Source: Butyrivibrio sp. AE2015 (GTDB lineage Bacteria; Bacillota; Clostridia; Lachnospirales; Lachnospiraceae). From it: a DNA stretch of 64,000 nt. This document shows, one piece after another, positions 16,291-25,580 of this stretch (the first letter of the stretch is position 1; each line of letters starts with the position of its first letter). The notes under the pieces are model-generated. The model did not search any database, had not been told where the DNA came from, and was given only the letters and a program-made list of their open reading frames with translations. The stretch lies in assembly GCF_000420825.1 (NCBI RefSeq), contig NZ_ATVR01000014.1, positions 1 to 64,000 on the forward strand, read 5' to 3'. Made by a program: the position numbers and the translations under genes.

Positions 16291-17631
16291 TCAATTCAAA
16301 TATGGATCTGTATCAGATTTGATCTTGTCACTGAATTTCTGTACATCTGAAGAAATTGTGTAATCTGAATCATTGAACAGGAACTGATGAAGCCACTTAA
16401 CGTTGCTAGCAAGATCTACTGCAACTACGCAGCTTCCCTTCTTACCGATAGTACCTGTTGCTCTCATGCTCTCTTCAGGGAATCCACCATTATCAACTAC
16501 GTTGTAATTAGCTACATTCTTAAGGAGCTCAAGGATCTCTGACAGATCAAGTGATGTATATGTCTCATCAAATGCCTTGTTGGCAATTGTCTCAAGATCT
16601 GAATAGCTCTTGCCCTTTGCCTTTTCAAGACAAGCCATAAGTACTGTTCTCTGTCTCTCAGCACGCTTGAAGTCATCACCTGCTGTGTATCTGATACGAC
16701 AGTAAGCTGTTGCCTGAAGACCGTTAAGAGTCTGAAGTCCTGTGCTTGTTACAGGTACATACTCAAGTCCAAGCTCTGTAGCCATTGTTGCCTGATAGTT
16801 GTTAAGGTGAGATATCTCAGCCTCTGTAACATCAATCTCAACACCACCAAGAGCGTTAACTACATCTGTAAGTCCCTTGAATCCGATAGTGATGAAGTCC
16901 TCAATATCCATATCAAGGTTCATGTTAAGCATTGAGATAGCCTGCTCAGGACCACCCTCAGCGTAAGCTGCGTTACACTTAGTGTACTCATCGTTACTAA
17001 GGTTGAGGTATGTATCACGGTAAACTGAGCAAAGCTTAACCTCACCATTTTCATTATTTATAGAAGCAATAATGATAGTATCTGTTCTGGTGTTTTTCTT
17101 GATAGCGCCCTGGTTTTTAGCTTCATCACGGGTATCAACACCAAAAAGTGCGATATTGGTATAGCCCTTCATCTGCTCATTTTCAGCTGCAGATTCACTG
17201 ATACTGTTTGAAATAACTTCCTCGTTCATGTTGACTTTACCAACCTTGGTAACATCAACTTTAAAGAATACATGATATGCAACAAGAACAAGTACGCATG
17301 CCACCAAAACCTCTGCTATAAGAATAACAATTGCTTTAGTGTTATTTTTCTTTTTACCTGAACCGCCTCTTGATCCACCTCTTTTTGAAGAATGGCTTCT
17401 TGAAGCACTTGAATGGCTTTTTGAACCATTTCTTGATGAAGAGTGGTTTCTGGAGCTAGCCGAACTCCTTCTTACCGGTCTGTCATCATAATCATCATAG
17501 TCATCGCGATCATCACGATATCTATCATCACGGTATCTATCATCTCGAGTAGACTTTCTCACTTCTCCGTTATTTTTGTGAGAAGAACGTCTCTCGTCTC
17601 TGTCATAATACTCGTCATCACGCCTTGACAT
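16291..17631 (-). CDS. LytR-CpsA-Psr (LCP) family glycopolymer ligase
   Basis: A 446-residue membrane protein. The cytoplasmic N-terminus (1-96) is unusually long and low in complexity, rich in Arg/Asp repeats and then Ser/Arg/Lys. One transmembrane helix (about 99-121) follows, then the extracytoplasmic LCP domain with ALFGVDTRD, NTRTDTIIIASIN, the YRDTYL arginine motif, CNAAYAEGGPEQAI, and CRIRYTAGDDFKRAERQR. LCP enzymes attach lipid-linked glycopolymers such as teichoic acid or capsule to peptidoglycan, so this is the probable ligase for a polymer made by the locus to the right. It has its own -10-like promoter upstream. Confidence 0.94.
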   Translation of the reverse strand: MSRRDDEYYDRDERRSSHKNNGEVRKSTRDDRYRDDRYRDDRDDYDDYDDRPVRRSSASSRNHSSSRNGSKSHSSASRSHSSKRGGSRGGSGKKKNNTKAIVILIAEVLVACVLVLVAYHVFFKVDVTKVGKVNMNEEVISNSISESAAENEQMKGYTNIALFGVDTRDEAKNQGAIKKNTRTDTIIIASINNENGEVKLCSVYRDTYLNLSNDEYTKCNAAYAEGGPEQAISMLNMNLDMDIEDFITIGFKGLTDVVNALGGVEIDVTEAEISHLNNYQATMATELGLEYVPVTSTGLQTLNGLQATAYCRIRYTAGDDFKRAERQRTVLMACLEKAKGKSYSDLETIANKAFDETYTSLDLSEILELLKNVANYNVVDNGGFPEESMRATGTIGKKGSCVVAVDLASNVKWLHQFLFNDSDYTISSDVQKFSDKIKSDTDPYLN

Positions 17632-17683
17632 TTTCTATCTCCTTTATCCCAACAAAATAATAATTTACATAAATAAAAACCAC

Positions 17684-17689
17684 ATTATA
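17684..17689 (-). promoter_or_regulatory. Probable -10 box of the LCP gene
   Basis: Minus-strand TATAAT lies about 53 nt upstream of the LCP start, after the terminator of the upstream gene. No good -35 hexamer is visible at 16-18 bp. Confidence 0.4.
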
Positions 17690-17713
17690 CTATGCCACAA
17701 ATAAATAAAATAT

Positions 17714-17749
17714 ACAAGCGCAGGATAAATTATTCTATCCTGCGCTTGT
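17714..17749 (-). terminator. Terminator of the phosphoglycosyltransferase gene
   Basis: A perfect 14-bp stem (17714-17727 with 17736-17749, core AAGCGCAGGATA) and 8-nt loop lies 10 nt after the stop of the gene ending at 17760. The minus-strand tail ATATTTTATTTATTT is T-rich but interrupted by A. It probably separates the polysaccharide operon from the LCP gene. Confidence 0.8.
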
Positions 17750-17759
17750 TTCTCACTAT

Positions 17760-19163
17760 TTAGTATGCGTTTTTATTTACAAAGCCATATCGGATGGTTC
17801 CAAGCATTATCTTAAAATCAAAAGCCATGGTCCAATTCTCGATATAGTAGATATCGTAATCAATTCTTTTTCTGATGGATGTATCACCGCGGTATCCGTT
17901 GATCTGTGCCCAGCCTGTGAGTCCCGGTCTAACCTGGTGTTTTACCATGTATCTTGGAATCTGCTCTTTGAACTTCTCAACAAACTGCGGTCTCTCGGGA
18001 CGAGGCCCAACCAGAGACATCTGCCCGATAAAGATGTTAAAGAACTGTGGCATCTCATCAATACTTGTCTTTCTAAGGATTGCCCCAACTCTTGTAACTC
18101 TCGGGTCTCCCTTGGTGGTCCAGCCCTTTTTCTCCTCCGCCTCAGTCTGAACCTTCATGGTCCTGAACTTGTACATCTTAAAAGGAGCGCCGTTAAGGCC
18201 TATTCTCTCCTGCTTATAGATGATAGGTCCCTTGCTGGTAGCCTTGACTGCTATGGCCGCAGCCAGCATGACCGGTGAAAAGATAATGATAGCAAACAAA
18301 GATCCTATGATATCCACAAGTCTCTTCATCGCCTTATTAAATGAATTGGAAAGGGGCACGTACCTGATATTGATAACCGGCATTCCCTGAACATCCTCAG
18401 TATATGGATTACTTGGGAAAAGAGATGAATAATCCGGAATGAACTTGGTGTGAACTCCGGATTTCTCACACTGGGCAACCAGTTCCTCCAGTCTGTCATA
18501 GTCATCCAGAGGAAGGGTGATAGTTATCTCATCGTAGTTGTTATTTTCAAGGTAAAGACCAAGCTGCTCGATCTTGCCCACAACCTTAACGCCGTGGTAA
18601 TTGGTCCCAAGGGGAACAAAGTCATCAAGAACTCCTGCTATCTCATATCCCCACTGAGGATTGTCAAGGATTCGGCTTATATAGCCTTCTGCAGCCCTTG
18701 AATAGCCAACAAGAAGCACGTGCTTAAGATTGTAGCCCTTTTTTCTGATATACCTTAGGAACTTCCTGAGAACAATCCTGAAAGCTGTGGCAAAGGTCAC
18801 ATTCAGCACCGCAAATATGATCATCATGGATCTGGAAAAGTCGTTGTGCTTTAAAAGGAAAAGGATTACCCAAAAGCCAAGGATCCCGGCAACATTGGCC
18901 TTGACCACGTCCATGAACTCGTCCCACATTCGTAGGGCACGGCGCGGCGTATACAGCTGAACCATATAATAAAGAATAAGGTATGCCGGCACAAGAAAAT
19001 ACAGTGCCCTGAAGTAGATCTCCATAGGCAGATGGCCGCCCGGCAGTCTTTTACTAAAGAGCTCAAACTTTATAAAATAAGACGCAATGTAAGAACCGGC
19101 TACAATGAGCCCGTCCGCAACTACATGCGCCCTGTTTAAATGAACCTGATTGTCTTTTATCAT
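17760..19163 (-). CDS. Polyprenyl-phosphate hexose-1-phosphate transferase (WbaP/WcaJ type)
   Basis: Initiating phosphoglycosyltransferase that moves a sugar-1-phosphate from a UDP-sugar to undecaprenyl phosphate. The 467-residue layout is that of the large monotopic family: four to five N-terminal hydrophobic segments (about 1-135), a nucleotide-binding-like domain beginning LLVGYSRAAEGYISRIL, and a C-terminal catalytic domain (about 275-467) with KRLVDIIGS, KQERIGLNGAPFKMYKFRTM, MSLVGPRPERPQFV and VRPGLTGWAQINGYRGDT. The sugar is probably glucose or galactose by family precedent. It overlaps the upstream GT2 by 4 nt (ATGA), and a strong terminator follows. Confidence 0.95.
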   Translation of the reverse strand: MIKDNQVHLNRAHVVADGLIVAGSYIASYFIKFELFSKRLPGGHLPMEIYFRALYFLVPAYLILYYMVQLYTPRRALRMWDEFMDVVKANVAGILGFWVILFLLKHNDFSRSMMIIFAVLNVTFATAFRIVLRKFLRYIRKKGYNLKHVLLVGYSRAAEGYISRILDNPQWGYEIAGVLDDFVPLGTNYHGVKVVGKIEQLGLYLENNNYDEITITLPLDDYDRLEELVAQCEKSGVHTKFIPDYSSLFPSNPYTEDVQGMPVINIRYVPLSNSFNKAMKRLVDIIGSLFAIIIFSPVMLAAAIAVKATSKGPIIYKQERIGLNGAPFKMYKFRTMKVQTEAEEKKGWTTKGDPRVTRVGAILRKTSIDEMPQFFNIFIGQMSLVGPRPERPQFVEKFKEQIPRYMVKHQVRPGLTGWAQINGYRGDTSIRKRIDYDIYYIENWTMAFDFKIMLGTIRYGFVNKNAY

Positions 19164-20131
19164 AAAAATACAGCCCCAAACTTCCTGGCACAGTTAATCC
19201 ACAGCTCCAGCTGCATCCTTAAACTGTTAAAGATTTCTTTTTTCCCAAATGCCACTCTTTTGTCGGCATTAACTCTAATCTTGGATAAGCCAAGGGCGAG
19301 TCCCTTAAGATGTGCTCCTCCAAGCCCCCTCTTTGTATAAAAAATATGCTTTATCAATATACCTGCCAGAATGAGCGGCAGATTTATCACTATCTGAAGG
19401 ATAGGCATATTTTTATAGATAAAGTATAAATTATTACCCGCTGTAAGTTCAACCTTAAATCTGTTATATCTTGAACCACTTGTGCCACTTCCTGCGTGAT
19501 AAACTATGGCTCTGGGCTCACAGACATTGATATATCCCTTTAATCTGGCCCTGTAGCCAAGGTCCACGTCCTCAAGATAGCAAAAATGTGCAGGGTCAAA
19601 AAGTCCAACTTCGTCAAACAACTCTCTCCTGTAAATTGCAGCTCCCGCGCAGGCGCTGGTCACAGGTTCTATGCTTGAAAAATATTTGTTATCCTTGTCT
19701 CTTCCCGGAGAAAAAGCCCATCCCAGGGCACAGTAAAGGTCCCCTGCATCATCGATAAGGTGGGGCTCTTTAAACTGAAGCAGCTTGGCCTGAGCGCTGA
19801 AGATCTTCTTTTTCCTGTCCATGGTTGCTACTAATCTTTCCAGGACATCTTCCGAGCAGACAGTGTCATCATTTAGTAAAAAGACATACTCTGACTCGCA
19901 GGATTTTATGCCGATATTAACCGCATTGGCAAAGCCAGTATTTTCAGGAAGTGCCACCAAAGTCACCCTTGGATAGTTATTCTTAATAAAATCCTGACTT
20001 CCATCTGTTGAACCGTTGTCAACTATAAGCACTCTAAAATCCCTGAAAGTCTGCTTTTTCAAACTTTCAAGGCAATCAGCCAAAAACTTTTTTCCGTTGT
20101 AATTGGGAATTATAACCGAAACTTTTTCCAT
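19160..20131 (-). CDS. GT2 glycosyltransferase, WbbL/rhamnosyltransferase-like
   Basis: A 323-residue GT-A enzyme. It starts with VSVIIPNYNGKKFLADCLE, then IVDNGSTDGSQ, FLLNDDTVC as the DXD-like site and CYLEDVDLGYRARL. A single hydrophobic helix near residues 250-270 (about INLPLILAGILIKHIF) suggests membrane association. The pattern is common in dTDP-rhamnose-using enzymes acting early on undecaprenyl-PP-sugar, which suits its coupling to the initiating transferase. The frame is open to 20173, but the ATG at 20131, 12 nt after the upstream stop, fits the family N-terminus. Confidence 0.9.
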   Translation of the reverse strand: MEKVSVIIPNYNGKKFLADCLESLKKQTFRDFRVLIVDNGSTDGSQDFIKNNYPRVTLVALPENTGFANAVNIGIKSCESEYVFLLNDDTVCSEDVLERLVATMDRKKKIFSAQAKLLQFKEPHLIDDAGDLYCALGWAFSPGRDKDNKYFSSIEPVTSACAGAAIYRRELFDEVGLFDPAHFCYLEDVDLGYRARLKGYINVCEPRAIVYHAGSGTSGSRYNRFKVELTAGNNLYFIYKNMPILQIVINLPLILAGILIKHIFYTKRGLGGAHLKGLALGLSKIRVNADKRVAFGKKEIFNSLRMQLELWINCARKFGAVFL

Positions 20132-20142
20132 AAGCTCTTTCC

Positions 20143-21594
20143 CTATATTTTTCTGACAACCTGAGGATCCCACATAACCCTTAGGCCACGTCTTTTCATC
20201 TCTTCCCCGATTTTTAGATTGATCCTAAGGATTTCTTCCTCGGTCAGACTATTTATCTTATCAAAGTACTCCCTCTTGCTCTCAGCCTGAAGGTTACCAG
20301 GGGCTTTATCCGTCACTGTTTCTTGCAAATCATTAAAGGTATCCACATAGTCAAAGCCTGCAATATCCTTAAAGACTTCTACAAACTCAGGTCTAAGTGC
20401 CATGCACCTGATATCCACTGCATAGCAGTCCTGCTGCACAACAGCTTTATGCTGAAGGCCGCCGCTATATCCAAAAGGCATTCCCTTAAAGACAGCGGTT
20501 CCATCTTTTTTGTAAATGCCGCCTGCGACTCTGCCTTTTTTATTTATGAGCTTGCCACCAACACAGCCAATGTCTTTTCTCTGGGAAAAGATATCTTTCG
20601 TATAAACCGCACGGTAAAAACCAAGATGAGGGAGCTGGGCAATCTCCGCCTCCACTCCAAAAGTCTTAAGAGCATCGCCTATAGCGATCTGTCCTGCTTC
20701 ATAGGCATACATTTTGCTGGCAGGGTTGGATGCTGTGGAGCCCTTATGACATCTCCAATGATAAAGAACCTTATCAATGTGTGCAATCTGATCAGTAGCC
20801 ATGGGCATTGTCAGCGTTGCCTCAAGACAGGCCCTTAAAACCAGGTCAAAATCCTGAGCTCCATCGTACTTTTTCCTGAATTTAAGTCTCTTTATTATAT
20901 CAGCCCTCATTACTGTGAAATGGCAGATATAGTTATTGGACAAAAGATAATCCAAATTAAATGAAGGCTTCTGATGATGCTCATAGTAAAGATTCTTATG
21001 GTCATCAAACTTGTCTTCATCTGAATAAATCAGCCTTATAGGGCATGTCTGAAACTGTGTCAGGTGATTCCTTGACATGCTCTTTCTGATAACCCTTGAA
21101 ACTTCATATAATGCATCCGGTGTAAGGAGATCGTCATGATCCAAAAGACCAATATAATCCCCCTTTGCCTTCTCTAAACCTCTGTTTGTGTTTTCTGAAA
21201 TTCCTTCATTGGAACCAAGGTAAAAATATTTTATCCTTGGGTCTTCCTTCATATACTCTTTTACCAGGTCAGATTCAAGGGGTGAGGCATCTGCAAGAAC
21301 CAGCTCCCAATTGCCATAGGTCTGAGCAACTACGGAATCTATCATCTGGCGAAGGTATTTCTCCGGAGTATTAAAAAGAGGCACTACAATGCTAAACCGC
21401 AAAGCGCCTCCTGTTTCAGCCAGAGCCTTGTACTCCTGCTTCTGCTCATTAAGTACAGCCTCTGACAATTCATTATATGTATACTTTTCTTTCCTGTTGT
21501 CAGACAATCTTTCAACGGCAGCAAAGAATGCAGCCCTAGCACCATTGCGTTTTGCATATGCTATTGTCTTTTTAGCCGCATTCTTTATGCCCAT
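20143..21594 (-). CDS. GT2 glycosyltransferase with truncated second domain
   Basis: A 483-residue protein. Residues about 65-300 form a full GT2 domain: FSIVVPLFNTPEKYL, ELVLADASP, NEGISENTNRGLEKA, GLLDHDDLL (DXD site), YSDEDKFDD and the WRCHKGSTA end. The remainder (about 305-480) matches only the second half of the C-terminal GT2 domain of the related 690-residue protein at 23489: KDIGCVGGKL, the IAGFDYVDTF region, and no nucleotide-binding N-terminal half and no donor DXD. So only one active site is likely. It lies 11 nt before the next GT2. The substrate is unknown. Confidence 0.88.
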   Translation of the reverse strand: MGIKNAAKKTIAYAKRNGARAAFFAAVERLSDNRKEKYTYNELSEAVLNEQKQEYKALAETGGALRFSIVVPLFNTPEKYLRQMIDSVVAQTYGNWELVLADASPLESDLVKEYMKEDPRIKYFYLGSNEGISENTNRGLEKAKGDYIGLLDHDDLLTPDALYEVSRVIRKSMSRNHLTQFQTCPIRLIYSDEDKFDDHKNLYYEHHQKPSFNLDYLLSNNYICHFTVMRADIIKRLKFRKKYDGAQDFDLVLRACLEATLTMPMATDQIAHIDKVLYHWRCHKGSTASNPASKMYAYEAGQIAIGDALKTFGVEAEIAQLPHLGFYRAVYTKDIFSQRKDIGCVGGKLINKKGRVAGGIYKKDGTAVFKGMPFGYSGGLQHKAVVQQDCYAVDIRCMALRPEFVEVFKDIAGFDYVDTFNDLQETVTDKAPGNLQAESKREYFDKINSLTEEEILRINLKIGEEMKRRGLRVMWDPQVVRKI

Positions 21595-21638
21595 GTGAAT
21601 TCATTCTCCTATTTATTCATGAGGAAGTTTCTCTCGGC

Positions 21639-23378
21639 TCAGCCAATCACAGCCTTAACAGCGTTTGTAAGCTCTTCCTGAAGTTTGTCTGCATCAGCAA
21701 GGTCTTTTCCCTTAACACCCATGTAGAACTTGATCTTAGGCTCTGTACCTGAAGGTCTTGCACAGCACCATGCATCATTATCAAGTGCAAAGTAAAGAAC
21801 ATTTGATGTAGGAAGTCCTGTCTCGCCTTCCTTGCCTGTAGCCATATCCAGAGTCTTGCCTGTCTTGTAGTCTCTGAACTCTTCAACCTTCCACTGACCA
21901 AACTCCTTAGGTGGATTGCTGCGGAGCTTATCCATAAGTGCTGCGATCTGCTCTGCGCCTTCCTTGCCCTTCATTGTGATTGAGTACTGGCCTTCCTTGT
22001 AATAACCATACTCCTCGTACATATCGATCATAGCATCCCATACGCTCTTGCCCTGCTTTTTGTAGAAAGCAGCAAGCTCGCAGAGGCACATAACTGCAAC
22101 AACAGCGTCCTTATCTCTTGCGTGTGTTCCTGCAAGACATCCATAGGACTCCTCAAGACCAAATACATAGTTGTGAGACTGACCATTCTGCTCGAAGAGT
22201 TTGATCTGCTCGCCAATGTACTTAAATCCTGTAAGAACCTCGATGTAGTGGCAGCCGTACTTTTTAGCAACAGCCTTAGCCATGTTTGTAGTAACGATTG
22301 TAGTAACAAATGCAGGGTTAGCCGGCATTGTGTTTGTCTTTGTGCGCTCTCTTAAGATGTAGTCACCGATGAGCATACCTGACATGTTACCTGTAAATCC
22401 AACATATTCGCCTGTCTTTGTATCTTTTGCATAGATTCCGAGACGGTCTGCATCAGGGTCAGTTGCAAGAACAATGTCTGCATCCTTCTCTTTTGCAAGC
22501 TCAAGGGCAAGCTTAAATGCCTTAGGATCTTCAGGGTTAGGATAATCAAGTGTTGTGAAGTCAGGATCCGGAAGCTCCTGCTCAGGTACTACGAACACAT
22601 TCTTAAATCCAAGTTCCTTAAGGACTCTTCTTACAGGAAGATTACCTGTTCCGTGGAATGGTGTGTAAACAATAGTGAACTTATCAGCCATCTCATCGAT
22701 AACATCCTGATGAATGATCTGCTTCTTAAGCTCAACCATGTACTTGTCATCAAGTTCTTCGCCAAATGACTCATAAAGACCTGCCTTAACAGCCTCTTCC
22801 TTTGCCATTGTCTTAACTTCATTGTAATCAGTGATAGCCATAACTTCACTGATGATTCCTGTATCGTGAGGAGGTGTGATCTGTGCGCCGTCCTCCCAGT
22901 ATACCTTGTATCCGTTGTACTCAGGTGGATTGTGAGAAGCTGTAACCATTACACCTGCGATACATCCAAACTCTCTAAGTGCAAAAGAAAGCTCAGGTGT
23001 AGGACGAAGGATATCACTTACATAAGCCTTGATTCCGTTTGCTGCAAGACAAAGAGCTGTCTCCTCTGCAAACTCAGGTGAAAACTTTCTGCAGTCATAG
23101 GAAATAGCAACGCCCTTCTTGGCTGCATCAGCTCCGCCGTGCTTTTTAATATAATTAGCAAGACCCTGTGTAGCCTTTCTTACAGTGTATTTGTTCATTC
23201 TGTTTGTGCCGGCTCCGATAACTCCACGAAGTCCGCCAGTACCAAATTCAAGTTCTCTATAGAAACGATCTTCGACCTCATCAGCATTATTTCTGATGGC
23301 AAGGAGCTCATCCTTTGTCTCCTGGTCAAAATAATCATTGTTCAGCCAATATTCAAACTGTTCCGTAGCTTTACTCAT
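21639..23378 (-). CDS. Phosphohexomutase (phosphoglucomutase/phosphomannomutase family)
   Basis: A 579-residue alpha-D-phosphohexomutase. It has the active-site serine loop MVTASHNPPEYNGYKVY, the metal-binding loop ATDPDADRLG, the sugar-specificity loop FGLEESYGCL and the C-terminal phosphate loop RPSGTEPKIKFY. The length and GLEESYG loop fit the PgcA-like phosphoglucomutases of Firmicutes. It would supply glucose-1-phosphate for UDP-glucose and for RmlA in dTDP-rhamnose synthesis. A perfect AGGAGG lies 6 nt before the ATG. Its own extended -10 promoter and a 5' hairpin element lie in the gap upstream. Confidence 0.94.
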   Translation of the reverse strand: MSKATEQFEYWLNNDYFDQETKDELLAIRNNADEVEDRFYRELEFGTGGLRGVIGAGTNRMNKYTVRKATQGLANYIKKHGGADAAKKGVAISYDCRKFSPEFAEETALCLAANGIKAYVSDILRPTPELSFALREFGCIAGVMVTASHNPPEYNGYKVYWEDGAQITPPHDTGIISEVMAITDYNEVKTMAKEEAVKAGLYESFGEELDDKYMVELKKQIIHQDVIDEMADKFTIVYTPFHGTGNLPVRRVLKELGFKNVFVVPEQELPDPDFTTLDYPNPEDPKAFKLALELAKEKDADIVLATDPDADRLGIYAKDTKTGEYVGFTGNMSGMLIGDYILRERTKTNTMPANPAFVTTIVTTNMAKAVAKKYGCHYIEVLTGFKYIGEQIKLFEQNGQSHNYVFGLEESYGCLAGTHARDKDAVVAVMCLCELAAFYKKQGKSVWDAMIDMYEEYGYYKEGQYSITMKGKEGAEQIAALMDKLRSNPPKEFGQWKVEEFRDYKTGKTLDMATGKEGETGLPTSNVLYFALDNDAWCCARPSGTEPKIKFYMGVKGKDLADADKLQEELTNAVKAVIG

Positions 23379-23417
23379 ATCTCTTTCCTCCTAAGTTTTG
23401 AAATTAAAACCGATAAT

Positions 23418-23465
23418 ATGATATACGAATTGCGTCGTTTCTTCGACTTTTGACGCCTATATCAT
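23418..23465 (-). repeat. Hairpin repeat, copy A, upstream of the phosphohexomutase gene
   Basis: An imperfect inverted repeat: ATGATATA (23418-23425) with TATATCAT (23458-23465), plus inner GCGTC (23432-23436) with GACGC (23452-23456). The minus-strand ends ATGATATAGG and CAATTCGTATATCAT match those of copy C at 53841 closely and of copy B at 35499 partly, while the middles differ. It would lie at the very 5' end of the phosphohexomutase mRNA. Confidence 0.6.
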
Positions 23466-23468
23466 AAT

Positions 23469-23477
23469 ATTATAGCA
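23469..23477 (-). promoter_or_regulatory. Extended -10 promoter of the phosphohexomutase gene
   Basis: Minus-strand TGCTATAAT is a perfect extended -10 element, about 90 nt upstream of the start codon and just before hairpin copy A. No clear -35 is seen. Confidence 0.6.
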
Positions 23478-23488
23478 CATAAAGGCGT

Positions 23489-25561
23489 TTACTGCGTTCT
23501 TAAGCTCGAATAACCTTCTACATTAAGGCTGAAATCACTTCTGTCAAGGGAGAAGTTTGGATTGTAGTAAGGATCTCCCTTATCGAGAACTTTTTTCCAT
23601 TTAGTCCTGAAGTGCTCCGACTCTGCCTCGTAGCGCTTTGCATTTTCACCTTCAAGATCGAGGCCTCTGGAAAGTGACTCATAATGGAACAGCTCTGCAA
23701 AAGGTGTAAATACATTCAGATATCCCTTGTCACGGAGCTTTAAGCAGAAGTCCACATCGTTAAGGCTAACCTGGAAGCCCTCGTCAAAGCCGCCTACCTC
23801 ATCGTATTTTGCCCTGCTCACCATAAGGCATGCACCTGTAACAGCGCTGACATCCTGTGCATAGCAAAGGCGTCCCATGTATCCTAGATTCATACCGGCC
23901 TGGCCATAGTGTGAATGACCTGCAGTTCTGTGAGCACCAAGTTTTAACACAACGCCCGCGTGCTGGATCTTTCTGTCCGGGAAGTAGAGCTTGGCGCCAA
24001 CCGCACCAACGTCACTTCTCTGGGCGTACATAAGGAGTTCTTCCATCCAGTTGACTGTGATAACCTGAGTATCATTGTTCAAAAGAACTATGTATTCACC
24101 TGTAGACTTTGAAACTCCGTAGTTTACAACTGCTGAATAGTTAAATGCCGGCTTTGAGCCGTCTGCATTTAAGTGAAGCCCATTCTCGTAGAAATCAACA
24201 ACCTTCACAATATCTTTTAAGGAGCCATTCTTAAGCTCTTCATAATAGCCCTTTATTTCTGAACCCTTGCTGCCGTTCTCAACAACTATTATCTCGTAGT
24301 TGTCGTAAACAGATTTCTCATAGATTGAATCAATACATCTCTTAAGGTCCTCAGCGTGTTCGCAGTTAGGGATCACAATGCTTATCTTTGGTGTTCCCAC
24401 AACTTCATAAGAAATCTTAAAGATTGTCTCAAAAGCTCTGGTGCTTGTGATCTTAAAATGGTCATAGCCGTGACGCCTTAAGTGATCAGCAACTGCACCC
24501 TTTGCAGCCTCAATAGCATAAGGTTTGGCATTTATGTCTGATGCAACAGACCCGGCGTGGGATCTCCAGTAATACAAAAGCTTTGGAATATGAACGATGT
24601 GCTCTGCCCTGTCTGTGAGGCGAAGGATCATGTCATGGTCCTGGCTTCCGTCAAACTTGGTCCTGAAGAGCTCTGTTCCGTCCAAAAGAGTTCTTTTAAA
24701 TACACTGAAATGACAGATATAGTTGTTAGCCCTTAGATTATCAATTGCATAATCAGGCTTAAAGTGCATGGTTATCATCTTGTTGATGTCATCACCCTTG
24801 AAAGTGGTCTCATCACAGTAGAGATAATCTGCCTTTTCCTCATTGATTGCCTTTACATACCAGTAAAGGACCTCAGGATGAAGAATATCGTCATGGTCAA
24901 AAAGACCTATATATTCACCTTCAGCCAGCTCAAGACAGTGATTGGTATTTCCTGAAATACCCTCATTCTTCTCAAGCTTCATGTAGCTGATGCGGTTCTT
25001 TAATCTCTTGCCAGCTGCATCACCGGCATTTTGCTGAACGTCTTTATCCTGATACTCCTTAACTATCCTTGAAACAAGTTCAATGTGTTCAGCATCAGAA
25101 CCATCAGCAAGACAAAGCTGCCAATTAGAGTAGGTCTGCGCCAGAACTGACTCAACCATGTCTCTTAAAAACTTTTCAGGAGTGTTGTATAAAGGTACCA
25201 GGATTGAAATTAGTGGTTCATATTCAAACTTAGTATTCTCCTGCTCTCTTCTGGTCTCCTCAGTTGGAAAACTCTCTGTTCCGTAGTGAGTCATGGCCTT
25301 TTTCTCAATCTGCTTGTACTTTATCTTGGCAATGACTCCCTTTAAAGAGCCCTGGTTTCTGATCCTGTCTCTTTGTCTGATCACCCAGTGCATGGTATTT
25401 CGCGCAGGTGTCGATGCCTTCCATATAGGATTATTCTTGATCCTGTCCAGTTTAAACTGAAGCTCCTGGTTCTTATCTTCAAGCTCCGCTATTCTGCTGG
25501 CCAGCTCTGCACTTTTTAATTTCTCTTTTTTATATGCAGACTTATAGTCAATTTCGTTCAT
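23489..25561 (-). CDS. Large bifunctional-type GT2 glycosyltransferase (two GT2 domains)
   Basis: A 690-residue protein. A coiled-coil-like N-terminus (about 8-45) is followed by a first GT2 domain (about 115-370: ISILVPLYNTPEKFL, NEGISGNTNHCLE, GLFDHDDIL) and a second (about 395-650: ISIVIPNCEHAEDL, VVENGSKGSE, VLLNNDTQV, GGFDEGFQVSLNDVDFCLKL). Both contain complete donor-site motifs, so two sugar transfers per protein are plausible, as in rhamnan or O-antigen synthases with tandem GT2 domains. Its two neighbours are partial versions of the same architecture. It lies 20 nt after the 703-residue GT2. Confidence 0.92.
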   Translation of the reverse strand: MNEIDYKSAYKKEKLKSAELASRIAELEDKNQELQFKLDRIKNNPIWKASTPARNTMHWVIRQRDRIRNQGSLKGVIAKIKYKQIEKKAMTHYGTESFPTEETRREQENTKFEYEPLISILVPLYNTPEKFLRDMVESVLAQTYSNWQLCLADGSDAEHIELVSRIVKEYQDKDVQQNAGDAAGKRLKNRISYMKLEKNEGISGNTNHCLELAEGEYIGLFDHDDILHPEVLYWYVKAINEEKADYLYCDETTFKGDDINKMITMHFKPDYAIDNLRANNYICHFSVFKRTLLDGTELFRTKFDGSQDHDMILRLTDRAEHIVHIPKLLYYWRSHAGSVASDINAKPYAIEAAKGAVADHLRRHGYDHFKITSTRAFETIFKISYEVVGTPKISIVIPNCEHAEDLKRCIDSIYEKSVYDNYEIIVVENGSKGSEIKGYYEELKNGSLKDIVKVVDFYENGLHLNADGSKPAFNYSAVVNYGVSKSTGEYIVLLNNDTQVITVNWMEELLMYAQRSDVGAVGAKLYFPDRKIQHAGVVLKLGAHRTAGHSHYGQAGMNLGYMGRLCYAQDVSAVTGACLMVSRAKYDEVGGFDEGFQVSLNDVDFCLKLRDKGYLNVFTPFAELFHYESLSRGLDLEGENAKRYEAESEHFRTKWKKVLDKGDPYYNPNFSLDRSDFSLNVEGYSSLRTQ

Positions 25562-25580
25562 CTACTACTCCTAAAACATA

